DNA of 64,000 bases. It comes from Ruegeria arenilitoris. GTDB lineage: Bacteria; Pseudomonadota; Alphaproteobacteria; Rhodobacterales; Rhodobacteraceae. This document shows positions 45,316-54,193 of this stretch, piece after piece. The stretch lies in the NCBI RefSeq assembly GCF_013030985.1, contig NZ_WPYP01000006.1, positions 124,001 through 188,000 of the forward strand, given 5' to 3'. Numbering within the stretch: position 1 is the first letter of the stretch; each line of letters starts with the position of its first letter. The notes beneath the pieces were generated by a model. That model saw only the letters and a program-made list of their open reading frames with translations. It did not search any database and was not told the DNA's origin. A program made the translations under genes and the position numbers.

Positions 45316-46283
45316 CCGACCAAGTGACCTTTCCCGATGCCGTGCAGTGGGCGGTACCGTTTTTCATCGCCGCCATTCTGGCCGAGTTTGTGTGGATCGC
45401 CATCAAGGGCAAGGGCGGCCGGTATGAGACGCGCGATGCGGTGACCTCGCTGGTGATGGGGGCGGGAAATATCGCCTCGGGCTTTTTGCTGGGCTTCATC
45501 GCCTATGGGTTTTTCATGTGGCTGTGGCAGATCACGCCGCTGAACCTGGGCACCTCGATCCCGGTGATCATCCTGTGCTTTGTACTGGACGATCTGCGCT
45601 ATTACTGGGTGCATCGCTTTGGCCACCGCATCCGCTGGGTCTGGGCCAGCCATGTGAATCACCACAGCTCGCAACACTACAACCTGACCACCGCGCTGCG
45701 ACAGACCTGGACCTATACCTTCACCTTCATGATGCTGGTGCGCGCGCCGCTGATCCTGCTGGGCTTTCACCCGGCGATGGTGCTGTTCTGCGGCGGGTTG
45801 AACCTGATCTACCAGTTCTGGATTCACACCGAAGCCATCGGCAAGATGCCCCGCTGGTTCGAGGCGGTGATGAACACCCCCAGCCACCACCGTGCCCATC
45901 ATGGCCGCAACGCGCGCTATCTGGATTGCAACTATGCAGGTGTCTTCATCATCTGGGACAAGATGTTCGGCACTTTCGTACCTGAACAAGACGATGACCG
46001 CGTCGATTATGGCCTGGTCCATAATATCGGCACGTTCAACCCGCTGCGCGTGGCGTTCCACGAATGGGTCGGCATCTGGCGTGACGCGACGCGACCGGGG
46101 CTGACCCTGCGCGAGCGTCTGGCCTATTGCTTTGCGCCACCGGGTTACAGCCATGACGGCAGCCGTGACAGTTCTGAGCAGATCAAAGCCAAACACCTGG
46201 CCCGCTACCCCGAAGATCGCGGAACGCCCGGATTCGAGCAATATGAGGCAGAAACGCCCAATACGCAGGCAAAACAGGCTTAA
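45312..46283 (+). CDS. Sterol desaturase/fatty-acid hydroxylase family membrane protein
   Basis: 323 residues. Several membrane helices, and the family's histidine clusters HRFGH, HVNHHSSQHYN and, later, HHRAHHGRN that bind a di-iron centre. It hydroxylates or desaturates a lipid, in bacteria often a carotenoid or membrane lipid; the substrate is unknown. ATG overlaps the preceding small membrane protein. Confidence 0.88.
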   Translation: MTDQVTFPDAVQWAVPFFIAAILAEFVWIAIKGKGGRYETRDAVTSLVMGAGNIASGFLLGFIAYGFFMWLWQITPLNLGTSIPVIILCFVLDDLRYYWVHRFGHRIRWVWASHVNHHSSQHYNLTTALRQTWTYTFTFMMLVRAPLILLGFHPAMVLFCGGLNLIYQFWIHTEAIGKMPRWFEAVMNTPSHHRAHHGRNARYLDCNYAGVFIIWDKMFGTFVPEQDDDRVDYGLVHNIGTFNPLRVAFHEWVGIWRDATRPGLTLRERLAYCFAPPGYSHDGSRDSSEQIKAKHLARYPEDRGTPGFEQYEAETPNTQAKQA

Positions 46284-46376
46284 ATCCGCCGATCCGGCAC
46301 CCCCCGTTCCTTGAAAGCGGAAATTCACATTCCATATTCAGCGGATGTGACCCGTATCAAGTAGCCGGAGGCCGAA

Positions 46377-46565
46377 ATGTCCAGATTGACGAGTGTATCA
46401 ACCGTTCTTGGTCTGGTCGGGCTGGTGCTGGCTATGCTGACGGCATTGGCAGGCGGCGCCCCCAGCCTCATCGCGCTGGGGTTTGTCATGCTGGCACTGG
46501 GCTTCATGGGCGCAGTAATCGGCGCAGCGGCCGCCTTGGGCCGCGTCTGGGAAACGGTGCGCTGA
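46377..46565 (+). CDS. 62-residue two-helix membrane protein
   Basis: Nearly all hydrophobic with two helices (VLGLVGLVLAMLTALAGG and LIALGFVMLALGFMGAVIGAAAAL), a polar start and an Arg end. No ribosome-binding site stronger than GGAGG 11 bases upstream of the ATG. Unknown function. Confidence 0.5.
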   Translation: MSRLTSVSTVLGLVGLVLAMLTALAGGAPSLIALGFVMLALGFMGAVIGAAAALGRVWETVR

Positions 46566-46656
46566 ACCGCATCATTTTCTCCCCCCTTAACCGCAGATTC
46601 ATAGTTTTGCTCTGAAATCAGATCCCGAGCGGCGACGTAATGGGAATGGCAAGGCT

Positions 46657-47490
46657 ATGCGGGGAAAAGAACAGGCAGATATGCCCGAGGGTGCCGAAAG
46701 CCCTCTGAACGCGGCTGTTACATCTCGTGACACCTCCACCGTTCAAATGGCGACCGAGGCCGTAAAGCACAAACAGTGTAAACTGGCCTTTCAACCCATC
46801 ATGCAGGCGCATCCCCCGTTTGGTGTAGCGTTCTACGAAGGATTCATTCGGGTGCTGGATGAAACCGGGCGGGTCATTCCCGCACGGGATTTCATGCCCC
46901 AACTGGAAAACACTCCCATCGGGCGGGATCTGGATTGCGTCGCGTTGGAGATGGGGCTGCGAACGCTGGCCAGAAACCCCGACATCCGCCTGTCGATCAA
47001 CATGTCCGCGCGCTCGATCGGGTATGCGCGGTATTCGCGGGTGCTGGAGCGGTTTCTGAAAAAAGATGCCGGTATCGGCGAACGGCTGATCCTCGAAATT
47101 TCGGAAAGTTCGGCGATGACGGTGCCGGAACTGGTGATCGATTTCATGGATCGGCTGCAACCGCGCGGCGTCGCCTTTGCGCTGGATGATTTCGGAGCCA
47201 GCAATTTCAGCTTCCGCCATTTCCGAGAGTTCCTGTTCGACGCCGCCAAGATCGACGGGCAATTCGTGCGCGGCATCAGCGACAACCCCGACAATCAGGC
47301 GCTGGTCCGCGCCCTGGTCGCGGTGGCACGAGAGTTTGAAATTCTGGTGACGGCCGAATCGGTGGAAACCAAGGCAGACGCCGAATTCCTTGTGGCCAAT
47401 GGCGTGGACTGTTTGCAGGGGTTCCTGTTCGGTGCCCCCACCGTTTCGGCCCCGTGGAAGGACGTGAAAACCCAGCAAACCGGCAGCTAA
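46657..47490 (+). CDS. EAL-domain protein with altered signature motif
   Basis: 277 residues, an EAL fold with no GGDEF partner. AFQPIM (residues 44-49) opens the domain. The signature position reads FYEGF, so E61 is kept but the Ala-Leu is replaced by Gly-Phe. Other catalytic sites remain: N115 (INMS), E147 (LEISES), D177 and D178 (LDDFG), K198 (AKIDGQF) and E234 (TAES). It may hydrolyse cyclic-di-GMP weakly or act as a sensor. A second ATG at 46681 is possible. Confidence 0.75.
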   Translation: MRGKEQADMPEGAESPLNAAVTSRDTSTVQMATEAVKHKQCKLAFQPIMQAHPPFGVAFYEGFIRVLDETGRVIPARDFMPQLENTPIGRDLDCVALEMGLRTLARNPDIRLSINMSARSIGYARYSRVLERFLKKDAGIGERLILEISESSAMTVPELVIDFMDRLQPRGVAFALDDFGASNFSFRHFREFLFDAAKIDGQFVRGISDNPDNQALVRALVAVAREFEILVTAESVETKADAEFLVANGVDCLQGFLFGAPTVSAPWKDVKTQQTGS

Positions 47491-47534
47491 CCACGCAAAA
47501 CTGCCCTTAGGGCACCCTGAGACAAGGTGACCGT

Positions 47535-47550
47535 TGCTGCAATTGCAGCA
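47535..47550 (+). promoter_or_regulatory. 16-bp palindrome upstream of phaA (PhaR-type site)
   Basis: TGCTGCAATTGCAGCA is a perfect palindrome 123 bp before phaA. It contains CTGC and GCAG half-sites separated by AATT. PhaR of Paracoccus denitrificans is known to bind CTGC-N3/4-GCAG TGC-rich sites at polyhydroxyalkanoate genes, so this is a good PhaR candidate. Confidence 0.6.
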
Positions 47551-47673
47551 TTACGCTATGCCATGTGCAGTTGGAGCGGGGGATCAGGAGGCGCTCTGGT
47601 TCACAGGGGCCTTGCCTTTGCGATCCGCGCCGTTACGGTTCCCACAGGACCTTGATGGTAAAGGATTGTCTAT

Positions 47674-48849
47674 ATGACCAACGTAGTAATCGCATCCGCA
47701 GCACGCACCGGTGTCGGCAGTTTTGGCGGCTCGTTTGCAAACACACCCGCACATGACCTGGGGGCCGCCGTTCTTGAGGCCGTCGTCGAGCGCGCCGGCG
47801 TCGAAAAGGGTGAGGTAAGCGAAACCATCATGGGTCAGGTGCTGACCGCGGCTCAGGGTCAGAACCCGGCCCGTCAGGCACATATCAATGCCGGTCTGCC
47901 GCAGGAAAGCGCGGCCTGGGGCATCAACCAGGTCTGCGGTTCGGGCCTGCGTGCCGTCGCGCTGGGTGCTCAGCACATTCAGCTGGGCGATGCCGAAATC
48001 GTTGCCGCCGGCGGTCAGGAAAACATGACCCTCTCGCCCCACGCCGCCGCTCTGCGCGCCGGTCACAAGATGGGCGACATGAAGTATATCGACACCATGA
48101 TCCGCGACGGCCTGTGGGATGCCTTCAACGGCTACCACATGGGTCAGACCGCCGAAAACGTCGCCGAGAAGTGGCAGATCAGCCGTGACATGCAGGACGA
48201 ATTCGCCGTCGCCTCGCAAAACAAGGCCGAGGCCGCGCAGAAGGCCGGCAAGTTCGCAGATGAGATCGTGCCCTTCACCATCAAGACCCGCAAGGGTGAC
48301 ATCGTGATGGATAGCGACGAATACATCCGCCACGGCGCAACCATGGAGGCGATGGCCAAGCTGCGCCCCGCCTTCACCAAGGACGGTTCGGTCACCGCTG
48401 CAAACGCATCCGGCCTGAACGACGGCGCGGCGGCAACCCTGCTGATGTCGGCCGAAAATGCCGAGAAGCGCGGGATTGAGCCTCTGGCCCGCATCGCATC
48501 TTACGCGACCGCCGGTCTGGACCCGTCGATCATGGGCGTTGGCCCGATCTACGCGTCACGCAAGGCACTGGAGAAAGCGGGCTGGTCGGTTGACGATCTG
48601 GACCTGGTCGAAGCCAACGAAGCCTTTGCTGCGCAGGCCTGCGCCGTAAACAAGGACATGGGTTGGGACCCGTCGATCGTGAACGTCAACGGCGGCGCGA
48701 TCGCCATCGGCCACCCGATCGGCGCATCCGGCTGCCGCGTTCTGAACACGCTGCTGTTCGAAATGAAGCGTCGTGATGCGAAGAAGGGTCTGGCGACCCT
48801 CTGCATCGGCGGCGGCATGGGTGTCGCTCTCTGCGTGGAGCGCGACTAA
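47674..48849 (+). CDS. phaA: Acetyl-CoA acetyltransferase (beta-ketothiolase)
   Basis: 391 residues. Begins [19 protein letters not shown]. Active-site Cys in [14 protein letters not shown], His in [19 protein letters not shown] and second Cys in [13 protein letters not shown]. Condenses two acetyl-CoA to acetoacetyl-CoA, feeding both polyhydroxybutyrate and the ethylmalonyl-CoA pathway. Followed by phaB after a terminator hairpin. Confidence 0.95.
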   Translation: MTNVVIASAARTGVGSFGGSFANTPAHDLGAAVLEAVVERAGVEKGEVSETIMGQVLTAAQGQNPARQAHINAGLPQESAAWGINQVCGSGLRAVALGAQHIQLGDAEIVAAGGQENMTLSPHAAALRAGHKMGDMKYIDTMIRDGLWDAFNGYHMGQTAENVAEKWQISRDMQDEFAVASQNKAEAAQKAGKFADEIVPFTIKTRKGDIVMDSDEYIRHGATMEAMAKLRPAFTKDGSVTAANASGLNDGAAATLLMSAENAEKRGIEPLARIASYATAGLDPSIMGVGPIYASRKALEKAGWSVDDLDLVEANEAFAAQACAVNKDMGWDPSIVNVNGGAIAIGHPIGASGCRVLNTLLFEMKRRDAKKGLATLCIGGGMGVALCVERD

Positions 48850-48873
48850 GTGCGTTGACAATTAATCATAAAT

Positions 48874-48898
48874 GGGCGTCCGTCGGGCGCCCTTTTTT
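48874..48898 (+). terminator. Hairpin terminator between phaA and phaB
   Basis: GGGCG and CGCCC (48874-48878, 48888-48892), followed by TTTTTT. The short stem may let some transcripts read through into phaB. Confidence 0.65.
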
Positions 48899-48972
48899 GT
48901 TACAATCACCCTTTACCCAATAGATGCGACAATATCACCGGACAGAAAAACGAAATCGAGCACGAAACGATA

Positions 48973-48980
48973 TTGCGCAA
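48973..48980. promoter_or_regulatory. TTGCGCAA palindrome upstream of phaB
   Basis: An 8-bp palindrome, 55 bp before phaB, of the same TTGC/GCAA type found before ccrA, ecm and mcl2. Short, so weak on its own. Confidence 0.3.
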
Positions 48981-49035
48981 CAATCTCTCTCAGAGTAACA
49001 GAATTACCAAGCAGACTTAATTGGAGGAATCCTCA

Positions 49036-49758
49036 ATGGCACGTACAGCACTCGTAACCGGCGGCTCCCGCGGCATCGGCGCAGCAATTTCCAAGGCGCT
49101 CAAGGCCGAAGGGTATAATGTTGCAGCCACCTATGCCGGGAACGACGAAGCGGCGGCAAAATTCACCGAGGAAACCGGCATTGCCACCTACAAGTGGAAC
49201 GTGGCCGATTATGACGAATCCAAAGCGGGTATCGAAAAGGTCGAAGCCGAGGTTGGCCCGATCGACATCGTGGTTGCCAACGCGGGCATCACCCGCGATG
49301 CACCGTTCCACAAAATGACCCCGGAACAGTGGCACCAAGTGATCGACACCAACCTGACCGGCGTATTCAACACCGTACACCCCGTCTGGTCCGGCATGCG
49401 CGAGCGCAAGTTTGGCCGCGTGATCGTCATCAGCTCGATCAACGGTCAGAAGGGCCAGTTCGCGCAGGTAAACTATGCCGCAACCAAAGCGGGCGATTTG
49501 GGCATCGTGAAATCGCTGGCACAGGAAGGTGCGCGCGCAGGCATCACCGCCAACGCGATCTGCCCCGGCTACATCGCGACCGAGATGGTCATGGCGGTTC
49601 CGGAAAAAGTTCGTGAATCCATCATCGGTCAGATCCCGGCCGGTCGCCTGGGTGAGCCCGAGGAAATCGCCCGCTGCGTGGCGTTCCTGGCGTCCGACGA
49701 TTCTCAGTTCATCAACGGCTCGACCATTTCGGCCAACGGTGCGCAGTTCTTCGTCTGA
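49036..49758 (+). CDS. phaB: Acetoacetyl-CoA reductase
   Basis: 240 residues from ATG 49036, set by GGAGGA. SDR fold with TGGSRGIGAAIS, NAGITRDAPFHKMT, catalytic Ser in ISSINGQKGQFAQ and YAATKAG. Reduces acetoacetyl-CoA to (R)-3-hydroxybutyryl-CoA with NADPH. Lies 186 bp after phaA, with its own upstream region and a terminator behind. Confidence 0.94.
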   Translation: MARTALVTGGSRGIGAAISKALKAEGYNVAATYAGNDEAAAKFTEETGIATYKWNVADYDESKAGIEKVEAEVGPIDIVVANAGITRDAPFHKMTPEQWHQVIDTNLTGVFNTVHPVWSGMRERKFGRVIVISSINGQKGQFAQVNYAATKAGDLGIVKSLAQEGARAGITANAICPGYIATEMVMAVPEKVRESIIGQIPAGRLGEPEEIARCVAFLASDDSQFINGSTISANGAQFFV

Positions 49759-49781
49759 TCCGACGATCCTGCAAAAAATTC

Positions 49782-49811
49782 GGGCCGGTCCTATTGGGCC
49801 GGCCCTTTTTT
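49782..49811 (+). terminator. Rho-independent terminator after phaB
   Basis: GGGCCGG (49782-49788) and CCGGCCC (49799-49805), then TTTTTT. Confidence 0.88.
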
Positions 49812-49837
49812 ATCCCGTAAGAACGCGCGCGCTGCGC

Positions 49838-49948
49838 TCAGCGGGAACCGAACAGCCATTTCAGGGCGTTGTTGATTGCGCGGGACCGTTCCAGATGTGC
49901 GCGCTGAAAGGCGCGGGCAGTGGCCGGGTTCGTGGTGACCTCAATCAT
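49838..49948 (-). CDS. 36-residue microprotein, unknown function
   Basis: ATG 49948, stop 49840-49838. Reads MIEVTTNPATARAFQRAHLE and ends RAINNALKWLFGSR, a basic amphipathic helix with a tryptophan near the C-terminus. AAGGAAG is about 8 bases upstream. From memory, short proteins of this form are frequent in Rhodobacterales, often beside regulators; here it diverges from a LysR gene. No function known. Confidence 0.6.
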   Translation of the reverse strand: MIEVTTNPATARAFQRAHLERSRAINNALKWLFGSR

Positions 49949-50059
49949 GGCAGTCTTCCTTTCAGTTCAACTCTGTTTGACTTGAACTAAATATGCGCCT
50001 TACATTTAAAGCTGACAAACGAGGTTTCTACAGACTTCAGTTAAGAATTTTTTGACACG

Positions 50060-51007
50060 ATGAGCATACCCCTTCCCCCTCTGACTGCCTTGCGGGCCTT
50101 TGATGCCGCCGCGCGAAACATGTCCTTCGCCAAGGCGGCTGACGAATTGCATGTCACGCCGGCGGCGCTGTCCTTTCAGATCAAATCCCTTGAGGAACAT
50201 CTGGGCCGCCCCCTGTTTCGACGCCTGAACCGCGCGGTAGAACTGACAGAGGCCGGGCGCGCCCTCGCCCCCGGTGCGGCCGAGGGGTTTGCCACGCTGC
50301 AGGCCGCGTGGCAGGCAACCCGGCGGCAGGGCGACGACACCAGCCTGACGGTGACCGCAGGCCCTGCGCTGACGGCCAAATGGCTGGCGCCGCGGCTCTA
50401 TGACTTTGCTCGGTCGCATCCCGAGATTGACCTGAAGTTTTCAGCCACCCTGCGGATCGTGGATCTGGAACGCGACGATGTGGATGTGGCCATCCGCTTT
50501 GGCTATGGCCCGGATGAGGGGGTGTATTCCGTCCCCGTCCGCAAAGAATGGCTGACCCCGGTTATGACCCCCGAACTGGCCGAACAGTTTCCGACCGTCG
50601 AAAGCCTGAAGGACGCGCCGCTGATCCACGACGACTCGATTGCGTTTCTGCGGCCTCGTTGTGACTGGCCCACCTGGTTCCGGGCCGTGGGGATAGATTT
50701 CACGCCCGAGCATGGCGCGCGGTTCTCGAACGCCGATCACGCGATCGATGCCGCCGTTGCGGGTGTTGGCGTGGTGCTGGGCCGCCGCGCCATGATCCTG
50801 AAGGACATGACCGAGGGGCGGCTGGTTGCCCCCTTCAAGGTCGCCATCGAGACCCGCGGGCGGTTCCGCTTTCTGTGCCTGCCCGGTGCCGAAAACCGTC
50901 CGCAGATCGCAGCCTTTCGGGATTGGTTCGTTGCCGAGATCGAGAAAACCGCGCATATCTCGGACGAATTCAAGATCATCCCGGTCGAAGACATCCCATC
51001 CCCATGA
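50060..51007 (+). CDS. LysR-family transcriptional regulator, GcvA type
   Basis: 315 residues. The N-terminal winged helix (LTALRAFDAAARNMSFAKAA, LHVTPAALSFQIKSLEEHLG) and long substrate-binding domain are typical of GcvA-like LysR proteins (PLPPLTALRAFDAAAR start). Its target is probably the adjoining DMT exporter, whose ATG overlaps this stop, and perhaps the divergent 36-residue ORF. Inducer unknown. Confidence 0.9.
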   Translation: MSIPLPPLTALRAFDAAARNMSFAKAADELHVTPAALSFQIKSLEEHLGRPLFRRLNRAVELTEAGRALAPGAAEGFATLQAAWQATRRQGDDTSLTVTAGPALTAKWLAPRLYDFARSHPEIDLKFSATLRIVDLERDDVDVAIRFGYGPDEGVYSVPVRKEWLTPVMTPELAEQFPTVESLKDAPLIHDDSIAFLRPRCDWPTWFRAVGIDFTPEHGARFSNADHAIDAAVAGVGVVLGRRAMILKDMTEGRLVAPFKVAIETRGRFRFLCLPGAENRPQIAAFRDWFVAEIEKTAHISDEFKIIPVEDIPSP

Positions 51008-51870
51008 CCAGAACGCACGCAACTGCCATCGGGTTTATCGCCGTTTTGCTGTGGTCCCTGCTGGCCCTGTTCACCGTTGGATCGTCTCCGACCCCGCCCT
51101 TGCTGCTGAACACCATCTGCTTTTCGATCGGCGGCACGCTGGGCTTGATCTGGACCGGGGCCAATGGTGGACTGCGCCGGCTGCGCACGGTGCCCATGAC
51201 AACATACTTGTTCGGCACAGCGGGGCTGTTTGGCTATCACGCGCTGTATTTCTCAGCCCTGCGTATGGCCCCGGCGGCCGAAGCCGGATTGATCGCCTAT
51301 CTCTGGCCGCTGCTGATCGTGCTGTTTTCCGGGCTGCTGCCGGGTGAGAACCTGCGCCTCGGACATCTGATCGGTGCCTGCCTTGGCTTTGCCGGGGCGG
51401 CTGTGATCATTGCAGGGGGCGGCAGCATGGGGTTTCAGGCCGATCACCTGCCGGGTTATGGGCTGGCGCTGCTCTGCGCGCTGACATGGTCGGGCTATTC
51501 GGTCCTGTCGCGGCGACTGGGGGATACACCGACCAGTTCCGTCGCCGTGTTCTGCATCGCCGCGGCGGTTGCCTCGGGCCTTCTGCATATGGCGGTCGAA
51601 GACACTGTGTGGCCCGATGACTCCATCGGCTGGATATCGGTCGCGGCACTTGGGCTGGGACCGGTCGGGCTGGCGTTCTATGTCTGGGATATCGGGGTTA
51701 AGCAGGGCGACATCCAGATGCTGGGCACGGCGTCCTATGCGGCACCCCTGTTGTCTACGCTGGCTTTGGTTGTGGCCGGGATCGCCGCCCCGTCCTGGGG
51801 TCTGGCGATCGCGGCCGTGTTCATCGCAGGCGGCGCGGCGATCGCCGCGCGGGCCAGTATGAGACGCTAG
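51004..51870 (+). CDS. DMT-superfamily (EamA) exporter
   Basis: 288 residues with ten hydrophobic spans in two EamA repeats (AIGFIAVLLWSLLALFTVG and, second half, LALLCALTWSGYSVLSRRLG). YddG-like aromatic amino acid exporters share these sequences, but the substrate is not determined here. ATG overlaps the LysR stop (ATGA), so a regulator-transporter unit is likely. The stop shares CTAG with the convergent DUF465 gene. Confidence 0.88.
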   Translation: MTRTHATAIGFIAVLLWSLLALFTVGSSPTPPLLLNTICFSIGGTLGLIWTGANGGLRRLRTVPMTTYLFGTAGLFGYHALYFSALRMAPAAEAGLIAYLWPLLIVLFSGLLPGENLRLGHLIGACLGFAGAAVIIAGGGSMGFQADHLPGYGLALLCALTWSGYSVLSRRLGDTPTSSVAVFCIAAAVASGLLHMAVEDTVWPDDSIGWISVAALGLGPVGLAFYVWDIGVKQGDIQMLGTASYAAPLLSTLALVVAGIAAPSWGLAIAAVFIAGGAAIAARASMRR

Positions 51871-52031
51871 TTCGACAGTCGCTCGATCTCTTCCTTCAGC
51901 CTAAGCTTCTGCTTTTTAAGCTGAGCAATATGGAGATCGTCGATGCCAGGCGAGCGTTGGGCTTGTTCTACTTCAAGACCGAGAGATTCGTGCTTTTTCT
52001 TCAGTTCGGTCAGGTGTGCGCTCACGCTCAT
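51867..52031 (-). CDS. YdcH family (DUF465) small protein
   Basis: 54 residues from ATG 52031, set by GAGGAG. A single helical hairpin with LKKKHESLGLEVE and KKQKLRLKEEIERL, the DUF465 pattern. Function unknown. The stop overlaps that of the convergent transporter in CTAG. Confidence 0.88.
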   Translation of the reverse strand: MSVSAHLTELKKKHESLGLEVEQAQRSPGIDDLHIAQLKKQKLRLKEEIERLSN

Positions 52032-52152
52032 GGCGATACTCCTCTGTTGGTGTCTGAGTTTCACGTAAGAAGTTGACCACATCGTTTCCACCCTGTCACG
52101 CTGCAGACGCACAGAAAATGTCATAAATCCGACAAATTCGGCTGGTTACTGC

Positions 52153-52926
52153 CTATCGGTCGAAAATGCCGCAGATCGCGGCCCCGTCGCGCAACACGGC
52201 TGAGACCTGAGTCGTATAGCTTTCGCCGTCTTTTTCGTGGCGGTCACCGTCATGCAAAATCAGCGGCGCGTGCAGCCGAAACGCCGCCTTACCGCCCTTT
52301 CTGGCGCGTAAAATCACCAGTTCGGCACCGCGACCAGTACGCGCGGCCAGCGGCAGCACCTCGACCGAGCCCAAACGCCCGGCGCAGCCCGCCAGCATGT
52401 CGGGCAGCCGGTCGGCCTTTTGGATCATGTGAAGATACCCGCGAGGCGCGAGGCGCTTGGCTGCGACGTCGAACCAGTCCGTCAGAGGTGTTTTCTCTCC
52501 CAAGGCCACGCTGCGCCCCTTATCCGCGGCAGGGCTGTGCGCCCCGGAGCGGTAATAAGGAGGGTTGGCGATCACGTGGTCGAATTGCCTCTGCTTCAGG
52601 TCGGCAGGCAGAGCGTTCAGGTCCGCTTCGATCACCTCCAGCGACGCGCCGTTTTCGACTGCATTTCGGCGGGCCAGATCGGCATAAGCAGGCTGCAGCT
52701 CTACCCCAACCCCCTGCAGCCCCGGCACGCGGGCCAGCAGACACAGGATCGCGGCACCGGCCCCGCAGCCCAATTCCAGCACGGTGTGACCACGTGTCGC
52801 CGGAACTGATGCCGCCAGCAGCACCGGATCCACCCCGGCGCGATAGCCCGCACGCGGCTGCCACAGGCGCACATGCCCGTTCAGAAAATCGTTACAAGTC
52901 AGGTCTGTATCGGGAAACAGGTTCAT
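52153..52926 (-). CDS. tRNA1(Val)-type adenine N6-methyltransferase family protein
   Basis: 257 residues. SAM-binding LELGCGAGAAILCLLARVPG (about 50-69), NPPYYRSG (the N-P-P-Y motif of amino-methylating enzymes) near 120. Resembles TrmN6 (YfiC), which methylates A37 of tRNA1Val, but with a different C-terminus. Overlaps DUF2007 by 4 bp, typical in alphaproteobacteria. Confidence 0.8.
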   Translation of the reverse strand: MNLFPDTDLTCNDFLNGHVRLWQPRAGYRAGVDPVLLAASVPATRGHTVLELGCGAGAAILCLLARVPGLQGVGVELQPAYADLARRNAVENGASLEVIEADLNALPADLKQRQFDHVIANPPYYRSGAHSPAADKGRSVALGEKTPLTDWFDVAAKRLAPRGYLHMIQKADRLPDMLAGCAGRLGSVEVLPLAARTGRGAELVILRARKGGKAAFRLHAPLILHDGDRHEKDGESYTTQVSAVLRDGAAICGIFDR

Positions 52927-53138
52927 CGCCCCAGCGGAATGTCATTGTCGCGCATCACCCGTTCCGCCCGGATCAGGTCATCCGCCCGCACCATCAGGCG
53001 ACGGGGGAAGATTCCGATGCCGCCTTCGAGGATGCTCATATTTACGTCCATCTGAAAGCAGTCTATATCCTCACCCTCAAGAAGGGCCGAAGCAAAGGCC
53101 AGGATCGTTGGATCGGTGCTGCGCAAAAGTTCTTTCAT
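52923..53138 (-). CDS. DUF2007 domain small protein
   Basis: 71 residues. Starts MKELLRSTDPTILAFASALL and contains DCFQMDVNMSILEGGIG, the DUF2007 signal-transducer-like fold. Unknown function; gene order (polyprenyl synthase / DUF2007 / methyltransferase) is conserved among alphaproteobacteria. Confidence 0.85.
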   Translation of the reverse strand: MKELLRSTDPTILAFASALLEGEDIDCFQMDVNMSILEGGIGIFPRRLMVRADDLIRAERVMRDNDIPLGR

Positions 53139-53194
53139 GGGGATGGATGTAAGGGCAAGGACCGCCGAAAGTCGAGCCTTGTATCAGGAGTGTG

Positions 53195-54193
53195 ATGGAT
53201 ATCGACACGATCACAAAACCGCATGAGCGGCTGGCGGAAATCTTGGCTGGCGAAATGGACGCGGTCAATGAGCTGATCCGCACGCGCATGGCCTCGGAAC
53301 ATGCGCCGCGCATTCCCGAAGTGACCGCACATCTGGTTGAGGCCGGTGGTAAGCGCCTGCGTCCGATGCTGACCCTGGCGGCCGCGCGGTTGTTCGGCTA
53401 TCCGGGTGACCACCATGTTCGGCTGGCGGCAACGGTCGAGTTCATCCACACCGCCACGCTGCTGCACGACGACGTGGTGGACGAAAGCGCCCAGCGGCGC
53501 GGACGGCCTACGGCGAACCTGTTGTGGGACAACAAATCAAGCGTTCTGGTGGGCGATTACCTGTTTTCCCGCAGCTTCCAGCTGATGGTCGAGACCGGAT
53601 CGCTGCGGGTTCTGGACATTCTGGCCAATGCCTCGGCCACCATTGCCGAGGGCGAAGTGCTGCAAATGACAGCCGCCACCGATCTGGGCACGGATGAGGC
53701 GATTTACCTGCAGGTCGTGCGTGGCAAGACCGCCGCGCTGTTCTCAGCTGCAACCGAGGTCGGCGGCGTCATCGCCGGCGCGTCCGAGGAGCAGGTCAAG
53801 GCTCTGTACGACTATGGCGATGCGCTGGGTATTGCCTTCCAGATCGCCGATGATCTGCTGGATTATCAGGGCGATAGCAAAACCACCGGCAAGAATGTCG
53901 GTGACGATTTCCGTGAGCGCAAGCTGACCCTGCCGGTGATCAAGGCCGTGGCGCAGGCAACCCCCGAGGAACACGCCTTTTGGGAACGCACCATCGGCCG
54001 GGGCCGTCAGGAAGACGGTGATCTGGACCACGCGCTAAGCCTTATGGGCAAATACGGCACTCTGGACGCCACCCGCGCGGACGCGTTCGGATGGGCCGCC
54101 AAGGCCAAGGCATCGTTGGACGCCCTGCCCGATCATGAAATCCGCACCCTGCTGCGCGATCTGGCCGATTACGTGGTCTCGCGCCTCAATTAA
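53195..54193 (+). CDS. Polyprenyl diphosphate synthase (ubiquinone side-chain)
   Basis: 332 residues from ATG 53195. First Asp-rich motif LLHDDVVDES, second motif IADDLLDYQG, and KTAALFSAATEVGG between. Long-chain (octa- or decaprenyl) type; Rhodobacterales use Q10, so decaprenyl is likely. GTG 53192 is an alternative start but leaves one base to the GGAG. Its end overlaps convergent ispE by 8 bp. Confidence 0.9.
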   Translation: MDIDTITKPHERLAEILAGEMDAVNELIRTRMASEHAPRIPEVTAHLVEAGGKRLRPMLTLAAARLFGYPGDHHVRLAATVEFIHTATLLHDDVVDESAQRRGRPTANLLWDNKSSVLVGDYLFSRSFQLMVETGSLRVLDILANASATIAEGEVLQMTAATDLGTDEAIYLQVVRGKTAALFSAATEVGGVIAGASEEQVKALYDYGDALGIAFQIADDLLDYQGDSKTTGKNVGDDFRERKLTLPVIKAVAQATPEEHAFWERTIGRGRQEDGDLDHALSLMGKYGTLDATRADAFGWAAKAKASLDALPDHEIRTLLRDLADYVVSRLN

